DNA of 61,346 bases from Candidatus Gastranaerophilales bacterium (lineage in GTDB: Bacteria > Cyanobacteriota > Vampirovibrionia > Gastranaerophilales > Gastranaerophilaceae): contig CALVBU010000014.1 in assembly GCA_944325875.1 (NCBI GenBank), positions 1-61,346 of the forward strand. The letters are read 5' to 3'. Below are positions 1 to 7,723 of this stretch, in pieces. The position numbers and the translations under genes are program-made. The stretch's first letter is position 1. Each line of letters starts with the position of its first letter. The notes under the pieces were generated by a model. That model ran no database searches, was not told the DNA's origin, and saw only the letters and a list, made by a program, of their open reading frames with translations.

Positions 1-1253
1 TGCATCTCTCTATGAAGTTTCTCTCCTCGTTTCATCCACGCAGGCTTGTTTTCAATACTTGTTCCAATGTAGCTTGGCATCATTTTTTCAAATTCTTCTT
101 GAAATTCTCTAAAGAACCTCTCTATTACTTTTGCTCTTGCATTGTATGGTTTTGCAAATACTGATTTTATTCCGAGATTTGCATATACTCCATTAAACCC
201 TTCTTCATCAAAATCACAGGATTGGAAATATTTTGCTTTGAATGCCCTACCATTATCTTGGTAAACTACCTTCGGAATCATACCTAAATTAATGATTGCA
301 TTTCTTAATGCCGAAGCTATACATTGAGTGTTTTCGCTCATCATAATTTCATATCCAACCAGTGCTGTTGATTTCCAATCTAAAAAGCCGACCAAAGTTG
401 CTCTGGTCGGCTTTCCTGTAAAAGGGTTAATTACTTGAAAGTTTAAAGTATGCCCATCAGCAATAAGTACATCTCCAACTTCCAATTTTGAAATATCCCT
501 TTCAATATATGCTTCCACTTTATCGTGGTATGCTTTTTCACCTTCTCTAAATAAAACCCATTGTGCAAAATTATGTTTTTTATAATGTTCTGCGTATCTT
601 CTAAAAGTTAAATCACAAGGAATATTCTCGTATCCTCTTTTTTCTAAAATATGCTTCGTAAGATTTATTGCTTTTCCAATACTAAATTTATTAGGATGCA
701 TAAGATATTTGAAAAATACTTCCTTCATTTCGTTATTTAATATTGAATTATATTCTCCTTGTTTTCTAACTTTATAACCCGGCAATAGAGATTTATAACT
801 ACTATTTTCTTTATATAGATGTAGCCATTGATAAAGTGTTGTCTTACTTATTGAACCTATAAAATTATATACTTTAGGAAGTAACATTCCTGAATTATAT
901 AAATCCAAGAATACTGAATCAGCCTCTTTTTTAGTTGAATATTTACCACGAATATTTAACAAGGCGTGTAAAATATCAACTCTTGCTAAGGCTGTCATTT
1001 TTGCCTTTTCAGAAATAAAAGTTGGTTCTTGGTTTAAAATTGGAACAAGAGATGTTCCTCTGATTTCTTCATCTTCAAGTTTTTCTTGAACTTCTGCCTC
1101 TAAACTTGAATAAAGTATTTCATAGGATTTACCACCTCTAACCTCAACTTCTCTTGCGATATATTTACCTTTTTGTATTGCAAGTCTGATTGAACGGTTA
1201 CTATTTAACCCTTTTATCTTTGCTACTTCATTTATATTTATGTATTTTTCCAT
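1..1253 (-). CDS. Mu-type DDE transposase, partial (C-terminus beyond window)
   Basis: The frame is open from an ATG at 1253 down to the left edge, so the C-terminus is missing. The product resembles MuA-like transposases: an N-terminal winged-helix-like DNA-binding region (MEKYININEVAKIKG, then a GGKSYEI segment) is followed by a retroviral-integrase-type core. Visible catalytic candidates are the Asp in IADGHTLNF, the Asp in YQDNGRAFK and the Glu in AKVIERFFREFQ, in the D-D-E order of the family. It would cut and join the ends of the element whose right end is at 1260-1760. A MuB-like ATPase is expected beyond the edge but cannot be seen. The family call is firm; phage versus transposon is open. 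Confidence 0.82.
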   Translation of the reverse strand, partial: MEKYININEVAKIKGLNSNRSIRLAIQKGKYIAREVEVRGGKSYEILYSSLEAEVQEKLEDEEIRGTSLVPILNQEPTFISEKAKMTALARVDILHALLNIRGKYSTKKEADSVFLDLYNSGMLLPKVYNFIGSISKTTLYQWLHLYKENSSYKSLLPGYKVRKQGEYNSILNNEMKEVFFKYLMHPNKFSIGKAINLTKHILEKRGYENIPCDLTFRRYAEHYKKHNFAQWVLFREGEKAYHDKVEAYIERDISKLEVGDVLIADGHTLNFQVINPFTGKPTRATLVGFLDWKSTALVGYEIMMSENTQCIASALRNAIINLGMIPKVVYQDNGRAFKAKYFQSCDFDEEGFNGVYANLGIKSVFAKPYNARAKVIERFFREFQEEFEKMMPSYIGTSIENKPAWMKRGEKLHREM

Positions 1254-1257
1254 ACTC

Positions 1258-1310
1258 ACACAATAACTCGGAAGTTTGGAAATGGAACACCGTTTCCGAC
1301 TTATTGTGTC
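1258..1310. promoter_or_regulatory. Inverted repeat in transposase promoter region
   Basis: An imperfect 16-bp inverted repeat, ACACAATAACTCGGAA against TTCCGACTTATTGTGT, lies immediately upstream of the transposase start. The arms contain TCGGAA, which recurs at the element end (1419, 1690-1701, 1747-1758). It could be an operator for a Mu-like repressor or an internal transposase-binding enhancer. The repeat is seen; the function is inferred. Confidence 0.5.
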
Positions 1311-1414
1311 GCTTTTGTATCAATTATAATTATTGTTTTTTATGAATAATAAATATATTTATCTACTCTCTGAAGAAAAAAACAAATAACAAATAAAATT
1401 TACTTATGAAAAAT

Positions 1415-1758
1415 ATGAGATTCCGAGTTTCTTTAAAAAACTTCCAACTTATATAATTTAAATTTTATTAAATTTTATTAAACTTTGTTTAATTTTTATT
1501 TAAAAAGTTCCTCTTAAATTTCAACAAATTTTCAACACTGTCCTGTCCCAAAAATCCTGAACTGTCCCAAAATTCCTGAACTGTGCCTAAATTCCCGCCA
1601 TTTAAGGTTTTGAGACACTGTCCTGTTTTAGACATTGACGGACAGTAATCGGACTTTTTTGACAGTTCAGGAATCTTATTTTTAGCAAATTCCGACTAAA
1701 AAAATCAAGATATATTTGAAACACAGCCCTATTGGTTCAAAAAAATCAAATTCCGACA
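1415..1758. mobile_element. Right end of Mu-like element with clustered repeat sites
   Basis: This non-coding stretch holds several repeated short sites. TCCTGAACTGT(C/G)CC occurs twice in tandem with a 19-bp period (about 1555-1592) and once inverted near 1660-1674. ACTGTCC recurs around 1537-1625. CAAATTCCGAC occurs at 1687-1696 and 1748-1757, the outer copy reading inward as TGTCGGAATTTG from 1758. Mu-like elements end in TG...CA and carry arrays of transposase sites, so 1758 is a candidate terminus. The exact boundary and target duplication cannot be fixed from one end. Confidence 0.5.
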
Positions 1759-1811
1759 ATGTCTGTTCAATGGCAACAAGATAACACGAAACTTTCACAA
1801 CTTAATACTAA

Positions 1812-1844
1812 AAAAGGGTTTTAGCAAAAAACTAAAACCCTTTT
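1812..1844 (-). terminator. Rho-independent terminator of tRNA-fMet
   Basis: A 13-bp perfect hairpin (AAAAGGGTTTTAG / CTAAAACCCTTTT) is followed on the minus strand by a T-run, 8 bases after the CCA end of the tRNA gene. Confidence 0.8.
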
Positions 1845-1851
1845 AAATAAA

Positions 1852-1928
<77 letters not shown>

Positions 1929-1965
1929 ATATTATCGCTTACACTTAATTATTATACGCTAAAAA

Positions 1966-2772
1966 TTAAATTGCAACCCCTTCTTTTTTCAAAATTTGAA
2001 ATTTAGGTTTCATTTTCGTAAAAGTACAGAATTTTTCATAGCCGAGATTGATTAATTCTTCCCGACCTTTTTCTAAGTCTGCTATGACATGAGATGGCAT
2101 ATGAGAATCTGTGCCTACAGTTATAATTTCACCACCCAAGCTTTTATACAATTTTAAAATATCTCTTGATGGAGTTAAATCTCCTATTTTATAACGGTAA
2201 CAAGATGTATTTAATTCAATCCCCTTACCTTGTGAAATTACTCTTTTTAGAATTTCTTCTACTATTGGTCTAACTTCCTCAAACGGATAATCTCCAAGCC
2301 TATCATATCGTTTTATAACATCAAGATGCCCCAAAACAGAATAATTATCAAAATTATTTACTAACTTTAGAATCTCTTGATAGTACTGAATATTATATTC
2401 TTCTTGAGTTTTTCCATTCTGGAACTCTTGAGAGAAAAACCATTTATCATCAATTAAATGACATGACATTATGATAAAATCAAAATTTCCACGTCCAAAA
2501 ATCTTTTCAAATATTGGAATTGTTGTATGCTGCATACCAAATTCCATACCTAATTTTAAATTAATTTTATCAGAATACTTTTCTTTGCATCTCAAAAAAT
2601 CAGCTTCATAAGACTTATACGGAAACTTAGGATCAATTCCGGTATAACAATCAATATGATCGGTAATACAAATTTCATCAAGCCCATAGGAAATAGCAGT
2701 TTTTACAACATCTTCCATTTCAAAAACTGAATCTTCGCTATAATTTGTATGCATGTGATAATTTGCTATCAT
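1966..2772 (-). CDS. PHP-family histidinol-phosphatase-like phosphoesterase
   Basis: The 268-residue product has the PHP metal-site motifs: HMHTNYSED near the N-terminus, ITDHID near residue 38, a GHLDVIKRYD segment mid-protein and TDSHMPSHV near residue 225. This length and order match the HisK/HisJ class, which hydrolyses L-histidinol phosphate to histidinol in histidine synthesis. No other his genes are nearby, so the substrate is inferred from the family. It stands alone upstream of the tRNA-fMet gene on the same strand. Confidence 0.8.
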   Translation of the reverse strand: MIANYHMHTNYSEDSVFEMEDVVKTAISYGLDEICITDHIDCYTGIDPKFPYKSYEADFLRCKEKYSDKINLKLGMEFGMQHTTIPIFEKIFGRGNFDFIIMSCHLIDDKWFFSQEFQNGKTQEEYNIQYYQEILKLVNNFDNYSVLGHLDVIKRYDRLGDYPFEEVRPIVEEILKRVISQGKGIELNTSCYRYKIGDLTPSRDILKLYKSLGGEIITVGTDSHMPSHVIADLEKGREELINLGYEKFCTFTKMKPKFQILKKEGVAI

Positions 2773-2815
2773 AATAACGGTTTACTACAAAAATACACAT
2801 AAATCAAAATATATA

Positions 2816-3025
2816 TTGATAAACAACAAAAAATAAATTATAATAACAAATAAGGAGGTGCTATGAAAAACGAAATTATAGCTTTAAAACTCTTATGGGG
2901 GGGGGCTTTACTAACGGTTTAAAATATATTCCTCCTTAAAATTTTGCATTCCAGATGTCTATTGGCTCTGGAGAATTTGAGCTGAATGTTTTATTATAAA
3001 TATAGTATATTAAGCGGAGGATTTT
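2816..3025 (+). promoter_or_regulatory. Poly-G leader of prepilin-like gene, copy 1 (9 G)
   Basis: The promoter is TTGATA (2816-2821), a 17-bp spacer and TATAAT (2839-2844). An SD AAGGAGG precedes a tiny ORF (2863-2922) that holds a run of 9 G (2897-2905). A CCTCCT segment at 2931-2936 is complementary to the pilin SD GCGGAGGA (about 3014-3021). A CCAGA/TCTGG hairpin (2951-2971) ends 54 nt before the pilin ATG. This matches the layout of the leaders at 6.8, 9.9 and 49.5 kb with a different stem sequence. The regulatory role is inferred. Confidence 0.65.
2863..2922 (+). CDS. Leader mini-ORF with in-frame poly-G tract, copy 1
   Basis: This is a 19-codon ORF starting MKNEIIALKL, with an excellent SD (AAGGAGGTG) 2 nt upstream, and it runs through 9 G as W-G-G-A. 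With 9 G it stops at 2920. With 10 G it would run on to a TAA at 2938, immediately after the CCTCC anti-SD. The start resembles the N-terminus of the poly-G glycosyltransferase at 26649 (MQNSIIASKL). It may act as a regulatory ORF rather than as a functional peptide. Confidence 0.5.
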   Translation: MKNEIIALKLLWGGALLTV

Positions 3026-3766
3026 ATGAAATTAAAGGCTTTTACTTTAGCGGAAGTACTTATCACGCTAGGTGTTATTGGTATAGTTGCAGCATTAACC
3101 CTGCCTACATTAATTCAAAAACAACAAGATAAAGTTCTAATTAATCAACTAAAAGTTGCTAATAACACTCTCAACAACATGCTTTTACTAGCTTATAAAG
3201 ACTACGAAACGATTCAATTCTGGTCTAATGACTATATCTACGGAACTTCATATATGGATTATAACCAAGGAAACTTTGAAAAATATTTCTTACCTTATCT
3301 TAAAGTAGCTAAATATTGCAAAAAGAAAGAAGGATGTTTTTCTAAAGATATAACATTCAATAAAAATTATAATCCTGATGATACCATTGACAATAATCAA
3401 AACTATGTAAAGGTTCTTTTGACTAATGGTATGGCATTAGCATTTTCTAGTTTAGACTTTAATACTAAATATCTGCGTGGTGAAATATTAGTTGACGTAA
3501 ACGGCTTCAAAGGTCCTAACACGTGGGGGAAAGATTTATTTTATTTTGCAATCCCAAGTTCAGCCAAAGGAATATATCCATCATTTTCAGATGAGTTTGA
3601 AAAAAACTCTACCGTTGCAGGTTCTTTTTCAACAGATAAAAGATATTCAGACTGCTTAACCGGTACAACAGAAGCATCTAAAGGATATTGCACAGGTTGG
3701 GCATTAAGACAGGAAAACTTTAATTATTTAAAATGCACCAATGCCAACAATTGTGAAGAAAAATAA
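3026..3766 (+). CDS. Type IV prepilin-like protein (WAL-tail class)
   Basis: The 246-residue protein starts MKLKA and then FTLAEVLITLGVIG, a class III prepilin signal: cleavage after Ala, Phe at +1, Glu at +5, then a hydrophobic helix. A prepilin peptidase would process and N-methylate it for assembly in a pilus or pseudopilus. The globular part holds the family signature VDVNGFKGPNTWGKDLFYF near residue 155 and paired cysteines. It ends with a CTGWALRQENFNYLKC tail shared with the 5833-6621 protein. The SD GCGGAGG is a target of the upstream anti-SD. It abuts the convergent gene at 3767 with no gap. Confidence 0.85.
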   Translation: MKLKAFTLAEVLITLGVIGIVAALTLPTLIQKQQDKVLINQLKVANNTLNNMLLLAYKDYETIQFWSNDYIYGTSYMDYNQGNFEKYFLPYLKVAKYCKKKEGCFSKDITFNKNYNPDDTIDNNQNYVKVLLTNGMALAFSSLDFNTKYLRGEILVDVNGFKGPNTWGKDLFYFAIPSSAKGIYPSFSDEFEKNSTVAGSFSTDKRYSDCLTGTTEASKGYCTGWALRQENFNYLKCTNANNCEEK

Positions 3767-4288
3767 TTATTTTTTTATAGCGCCCCAAGCCTTTATCGTA
3801 CCACGCTGATATTTTACAAGATAATAATCACCATCTTTATCATATTCAATACTTGCCTCCATATGAACATAATCCTGTACTGGAGGCATACCTTTTCTTG
3901 CACGTTTTGCGTTAGTTTTTTCTTTTTCTTTTGCTTCTTTTTTTAATTGTTTCTTATATTTAGGATCATTCAAACGCTTTTGCTCGGAATCATCTTCTTC
4001 AATTTTGAATACAGGTATAATAGCAACAGCTTTCTTACTCTGAATCAAAAGTAAAAAATTTCTTTCATCAGACAATGCAAGTTCATAATGCCCTGGTTTA
4101 ATAACATTTTTATCACCATCATAAATTGGATCAACGATAATTAAAGTCGGGTAATCAGACTCTCTTAAAGAATATCGATAAATCATACCTGACCCGACCC
4201 CGAGCCCTGAAGTTTCTTGAGGCTCAATAGGATACGGTCGAATAGTTTCATGCATTAATACTTTATCTACGTAAAGTCCTTCTAGCAT
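3767..4288 (-). CDS. Conserved-looking hypothetical protein downstream of rnpA
   Basis: The 173-residue product has no family I recognise. It overlaps the end of rnpA by 7 bases, is preceded by an SD-like GGAG, and is surely cotranscribed with rpmH-rnpA. The N-terminal two thirds look globular (LIIVDPIYDGD, LLLIQSKKAVAIIPVF). A Lys/Glu-rich coiled segment around residues 105-130 follows, then a short beta-rich end (YYLVKYQRGTIKAWG). In many bacteria yidD occupies this place, but the YidD cysteine and Arg-rich signatures are absent. Confidence 0.7.
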   Translation of the reverse strand: MLEGLYVDKVLMHETIRPYPIEPQETSGLGVGSGMIYRYSLRESDYPTLIIVDPIYDGDKNVIKPGHYELALSDERNFLLLIQSKKAVAIIPVFKIEEDDSEQKRLNDPKYKKQLKKEAKEKEKTNAKRARKGMPPVQDYVHMEASIEYDKDGDYYLVKYQRGTIKAWGAIKK

Positions 4289-4638
4289 TTCAAATCTCCA
4301 AGAAGTTTAACTATTATTGAATTAATTTCTTTGAAAGACTTACCTAAAGCTCTTTCATGACCTACAAATATTAATGACATAAATTTATCAGCACATCCAA
4401 TATTCCCTGATTTTTGGAGCAATCTAAATGATTCTCGCATAAGTCGTTTAAGCCTGTTTCTTTTAACAGCTCTCTTATGAGTTTTTTTACTCACAACAAA
4501 GCCTACCTTGACCGGAGAATCATTTTTACTCAATTTACCAGCAAATAAAGTAATTCCACCACAATGGAAAGAATTTTTTATCCTATATGTAGCTGCAAAA
4601 GCTGACTTATTTTTTAGTCTATACTCTTTCTTTAACAT
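4282..4638 (-). CDS. rnpA: Ribonuclease P protein component
   Basis: The 118-residue basic protein has the RnpA pattern: LKKEYRLKNKSAFAATY at the start, VGFVVSKKTHKRAVKRN and the RNR-type NRLKRLMRES motif that contacts the catalytic RNA. It trims 5' leaders of pre-tRNAs. I chose the internal ATG at 4638 because family alignment starts there and an AGAGAG element precedes it; an in-frame ATG 8 codons upstream is possible. It lies just downstream of rpmH, the usual order. Confidence 0.92.
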   Translation of the reverse strand: MLKKEYRLKNKSAFAATYRIKNSFHCGGITLFAGKLSKNDSPVKVGFVVSKKTHKRAVKRNRLKRLMRESFRLLQKSGNIGCADKFMSLIFVGHERALGKSFKEINSIIVKLLGDLKC

Positions 4639-4721
4639 AATCTCTCTACAACAATACAGCATGCCTCAAAAAAGACCTGCTGTAAAGTTAAATATTTTAA
4701 AACCAATGTGTTAAGCAAGGA

Positions 4722-4874
4722 TTAAGCACGTTTTTTAGCTGTGATAGCTAATTTGTGACGACCACGAGCACGACGTCTGTTCAATACTTCTCTGCCGCCT
4801 GGGGTAGCCATTCTTGCTCTAAAACCGCTTACGCGTTGTCTTTTAATCTTTGTTCCTTCTAGTGTACGTCTCAT
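4722..4874 (-). CDS. rpmH: 50S ribosomal protein L34
   Basis: The 50-residue, highly basic protein starts [20 protein letters not shown] and ends [13 protein letters not shown]. The TLEGT...GFRARM pattern is diagnostic of L34 and closest to the cyanobacterial form. It is the first gene of rpmH-rnpA-hypothetical, transcribed away from proC. Confidence 0.96.
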   Translation of the reverse strand: MRRTLEGTKIKRQRVSGFRARMATPGGREVLNRRRARGRHKLAITAKKRA

Positions 4875-4971
4875 TTTCTTTATTCCTTTTTCATTATATT
4901 TGTCGTATAATTCTAATGTTAAATAAAAAAAATTAAATAGTCAACACTAAAAGAGGGGCAGGTTACAGAAT

Positions 4972-5778
4972 ATGAACAAAAAAATAGGATTTATAGGTTG
5001 TGGAAAGATGGCAAGTGCAATTATAAAAGGGGTTTTATCCGCTTGTGGAAAGCCAGAAGTTGAGATAAAAGGTTCTGAAGTTAATTGCGAAATTGCAGAA
5101 CTTGCACAAAACAGATTAGGAATAGATGTTTTAACTGATAACAGACTTCTTACAATCGACAGCGATGTCATCTTTATTGCGACAAAACCAAATTATGTAT
5201 CACAAGTTTTAGAAGAAATAAAAGATGAAATAACTCCAGAAAAACTTGTAGTATCAATAGCAGCAGGAGTAAGCACCGAAAAAATTGAAAAAGTAATAGG
5301 TCAAAGAAGAGTAATAAGAGTAATGCCAAACACTCCCGCTCTTGTACAAGAAGGTATGAGCGGGGTGTGTAAAGGTGCTTATGCAAGTGAAGAAGATGCA
5401 CAATTTGTTATGAACCTGCTATCTAATATTGGAAAAGTAATAGAAGTAGAAGAATCACAAATTGACATTGTAACCGCCATATCAGGTTCAGGCCCTGCAT
5501 TTTTCTATCAAGTAATCGAAGATATGGCTCGCGCAGGAGAAAAACTCGGACTTGAATACGAAAAATCATTAATGCTTGCAACACAAACCGCAATAGGTTC
5601 AGCTAAAATGGTTTTAAACAGAGGAGAACTTCCTGTACAAACATTAATAGATAATGTAGCAACAAAAGGCGGATGCACATTTGTTGGAATACAGACAATG
5701 AAAGAAGAAAATTCAGAAAAACTCTTCTTTGATGTCATTGACAAAACCGCAACTAAAGCTAACGAATTAGGAAAATAG
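4972..5778 (+). CDS. proC: Pyrroline-5-carboxylate reductase
   Basis: The 268-residue enzyme reduces 1-pyrroline-5-carboxylate to L-proline with NAD(P)H in the cytosol. The N-terminal Rossmann motif IGFIGCGKMASAI is present. The C-terminal dimerisation half has ISGSGPAFFYQVIEDM and the substrate-loop VATKGGCT (PGGTT in many homologues). The SD GAGGGG lies upstream. It diverges from rpmH and ends at a shared bidirectional terminator. Confidence 0.95.
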   Translation: MNKKIGFIGCGKMASAIIKGVLSACGKPEVEIKGSEVNCEIAELAQNRLGIDVLTDNRLLTIDSDVIFIATKPNYVSQVLEEIKDEITPEKLVVSIAAGVSTEKIEKVIGQRRVIRVMPNTPALVQEGMSGVCKGAYASEEDAQFVMNLLSNIGKVIEVEESQIDIVTAISGSGPAFFYQVIEDMARAGEKLGLEYEKSLMLATQTAIGSAKMVLNRGELPVQTLIDNVATKGGCTFVGIQTMKEENSEKLFFDVIDKTATKANELGK

Positions 5779-5783
5779 AAATA

Positions 5784-5823
5784 AAATGTGGCGGTGAATC
5801 ATAAATGCTTCACCGCCACATTT
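5784..5823. terminator. Bidirectional terminator between proC and a pilin gene
   Basis: A perfect 15-bp stem (AAATGTGGCGGTGAA / TTCACCGCCACATTT) sits between two convergent genes, 5 bases past the proC stop codon, with a T-tract on both strands. Confidence 0.85.
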
Positions 5824-5832
5824 AGAAAGCTA

Positions 5833-6621
5833 TCATTTACATTTTGTTTTTGTTTCCCAATTAAGATCATCGCAATATAAATAATCTAGGTTTTCATTAT
5901 ACAAAGCCCAAGCTGTACATTTATACCCTCTAGAAGCACCATCTCCATTAAAAAATGGAGAACATATATTAATCATATCCCCACTAGTAATATCATAACC
6001 TCCGGACGTTTCAAATCCATATGGAACAAATTTATCATTAGCAACTGAAAACATAAAAACATCCTTCCCTAAAGTATTAGGAGGTCTTTTACCGTTGACA
6101 TCTGCCCAAATTTCTATAGAAACTCCACTGTTACCAACAATTCCATTTTCTGCACCACTTAATGCAACCAATGTACCATCTGCTAATATAATTTTATGAT
6201 AACGCGTTTGACGTTCAATATTTCTATCATTTACACCATTTAATCTTTTTATATATACATCAGGAAAACAACCTTCAGCCTTTCTTCCACAATCTTTAAT
6301 GACTTTAAGGTGTTTTACTATTAATGCAGTTGAAGTTCTTTCCATATCTCTATTATTCATAGAATCCGTATCATTATCTCCAGTATCTTGTTCTCCTGAA
6401 TTCACAAAATCATCAGCCCCCCAAACAGTAGGAGAACCATTTTCATTTATAGCTAAAGTAATAGCCTGCGTCATAATTGAGTTAAATTTCTTCAAAGCTG
6501 TGACTATTTGTTTATCTCTATATTTAGCAACAAGCATAGGCATTGTCATAGCGGCAACAACTCCAATTATTCCTAATGTAATCAGCACTTCAGCTAATGT
6601 GAAAGCATTTTTCTTTTTCAT
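5833..6621 (-). CDS. Type IV prepilin-like protein (WAL-tail class)
   Basis: The 262-residue protein starts MKKKNA with an FTLAEVLITLGIIG prepilin signal (cleavage after Ala, Glu at +5) and a hydrophobic helix. The globular domain carries ADVNGKRPPNTLGKDVFMF near residue 178 and ends with a CTAWALYNENLDYLYC tail. It is a secreted, membrane-inserted pilin or pseudopilin subunit by family. The SD CGGAGGA (6626-6632) pairs with a CCTCCG in the upstream leader. Expression is probably governed by the poly-G leader at 6622-6874. Confidence 0.87.
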   Translation of the reverse strand: MKKKNAFTLAEVLITLGIIGVVAAMTMPMLVAKYRDKQIVTALKKFNSIMTQAITLAINENGSPTVWGADDFVNSGEQDTGDNDTDSMNNRDMERTSTALIVKHLKVIKDCGRKAEGCFPDVYIKRLNGVNDRNIERQTRYHKIILADGTLVALSGAENGIVGNSGVSIEIWADVNGKRPPNTLGKDVFMFSVANDKFVPYGFETSGGYDITSGDMINICSPFFNGDGASRGYKCTAWALYNENLDYLYCDDLNWETKTKCK

Positions 6622-6874
6622 TTTATCCTCCGTTCGTTTTTATTATCTGTTTTTCAAAAATTTTGCATCACAAATTGCCGTGTCTGTTGGCACGGCTTAC
6701 TATCAGCTCTTTTCATTCAATCGGAGGTCTAAATCGGAAATGCCTATCCTAACTGTTAGTCGGTAGCCCCCCCCCCCCGAAATCATCTCTATGCTTATCT
6801 TTTGCATATTTGTCTCCTAGTTTAGCTTATTTGCTTTTATATTATTATATTAAACTATTTTTTGAATTTTTCAA
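6622..6874 (-). promoter_or_regulatory. Poly-G leader of prepilin-like gene, copy 2 (12 G)
   Basis: Read on the minus strand: TTGAAA (6874-6869), a 16-bp spacer, TAATAT (6852-6847), SD AGGAGA, the mini-ORF from 6807 with 12 G (6778-6767), CCTCCG (6727-6722) complementary to the pilin SD CGGAGG (6632-6627), and a GCCGTG/CACGGC hairpin (6696-6677) ending 55 nt before the pilin ATG. With 12 G the mini-ORF is translated through the anti-SD to a stop at 6703. The layout is seen; the switch mechanism is inferred. Confidence 0.7.
6703..6807 (-). CDS. Leader mini-ORF with poly-G tract, copy 2 (long phase)
   Basis: The ORF has 34 codons: MQKISIEMIS, four Gly, then YRLTVRIGIS and DLDLRLNEKS. An AGGAGA SD lies 5 nt upstream. 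Twelve G put it in the long phase. With 11 G it would stop 6 codons earlier than the equivalent reading in the 9.9-kb copy, at the conserved GACTAA. The long phase translates across the anti-SD codons CTC-CGA. It is not similar to a protein family I know. Confidence 0.5.
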   Translation of the reverse strand: MQKISIEMISGGGGYRLTVRIGISDLDLRLNEKS

Positions 6875-6956
6875 GGTTTTAATATTTTTGATATTTAATC
6901 ATTACCTAGCTATTTTCAGGACTTTTAAAATATTTAATACCCCCTACCCAATTTAA

Positions 6957-7682
6957 TCATTCATAAAGATATTTACTAGCACAAGTTAAGCCATAATTTG
7001 TACCAACTCCGCAATCATCCTTATAACAAACTTTCTCATCCCCTTCACCAGAACAAGCATAATCAGTAGCGCTTGCATCAGCAGGCATAATTTGGTTTGC
7101 AAAAATAAAAAATAGAAATAAATCTCTTCCCCAGGTATTCGGATTTGAATTAGGCCCGTTTACATCCACAACAACCCAGCCACAACGCTGCTTTACAGGA
7201 TTAAGATAAGAGTTACAATTTACTGTGTCCAGCCAAAAAGCTAAAGAAGCCCCATCATTTAAAACAAGACCTGAAGTCGTATCATTATTAAAATATCCAC
7301 CACCAATTGACACTGGTTTACCGTTCAACTGTTTTGCTTCAGCCTGAGGGACAAAACATTTTGATAAATTTTCACCATTATTTTTATCACACTCTTGAAT
7401 AACATTTAATTTTGCTTTAAAAATATTTTTCAAACAGGCTTCTTTATCAGAAGAATTATCAGAACATACAGATAATGCATTTTTAAAATCAGCATCATTT
7501 TCAGCTGCTATTCTTTGGAACGCTTGCTGAATAACGGAATATTCTCTTTTTAACTTATTAATATTTGCTTTATTTTGTAAATTATTGATAACTGTAGGCA
7601 TAGTCATAGCGGCAACAACTCCAATTATTCCTAAGGTAATCAAGACTTCCGCTAAAGTAAAAGCATTATACTTCAATTTCAT
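6957..7682 (-). CDS. Type IV prepilin-like protein paired with XRE regulator
   Basis: The 241-residue protein has the prepilin signal NAFTLAEVLITLGIIG and hydrophobic helix, then a Cys-rich domain and the signature VDVNGPNSNPNTWGRDLFLF. It lacks both C-terminal tail types seen in its relatives, ending GLTCASKYLYE. SD GAAGGAT precedes the ATG. There is no poly-G leader. A TTGACA (about 7752-7747) lies in the 90-bp region shared with the divergent XRE gene at 7773. Confidence 0.85.
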   Translation of the reverse strand: MKLKYNAFTLAEVLITLGIIGVVAAMTMPTVINNLQNKANINKLKREYSVIQQAFQRIAAENDADFKNALSVCSDNSSDKEACLKNIFKAKLNVIQECDKNNGENLSKCFVPQAEAKQLNGKPVSIGGGYFNNDTTSGLVLNDGASLAFWLDTVNCNSYLNPVKQRCGWVVVDVNGPNSNPNTWGRDLFLFFIFANQIMPADASATDYACSGEGDEKVCYKDDCGVGTNYGLTCASKYLYE

Positions 7683-7723
7683 TATATATCCTTCTTATTT
7701 TATGAAATATAGTTCTATAAAAG

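Noticed and set aside
1540-1680. CRISPR-like array from repeated CCTGAACTGTCCC
   Set aside because: Repeats are only 13-19 bp, partly inverted, with no regular spacers; transposon end sites explain them better.
2816-3025. c-di-GMP (GEMM) riboswitch in the pilin leaders
   Set aside because: Considered because c-di-GMP often controls pili, but the conserved GGxCACGCACAGxGCAAACC-type core is absent in all four leaders.
6299-6766. 155-codon open frame on the plus strand overlapping the pilin gene and leader
   Set aside because: It is antisense to the prepilin signal and the leader; its length comes from the composition of the opposite frame.
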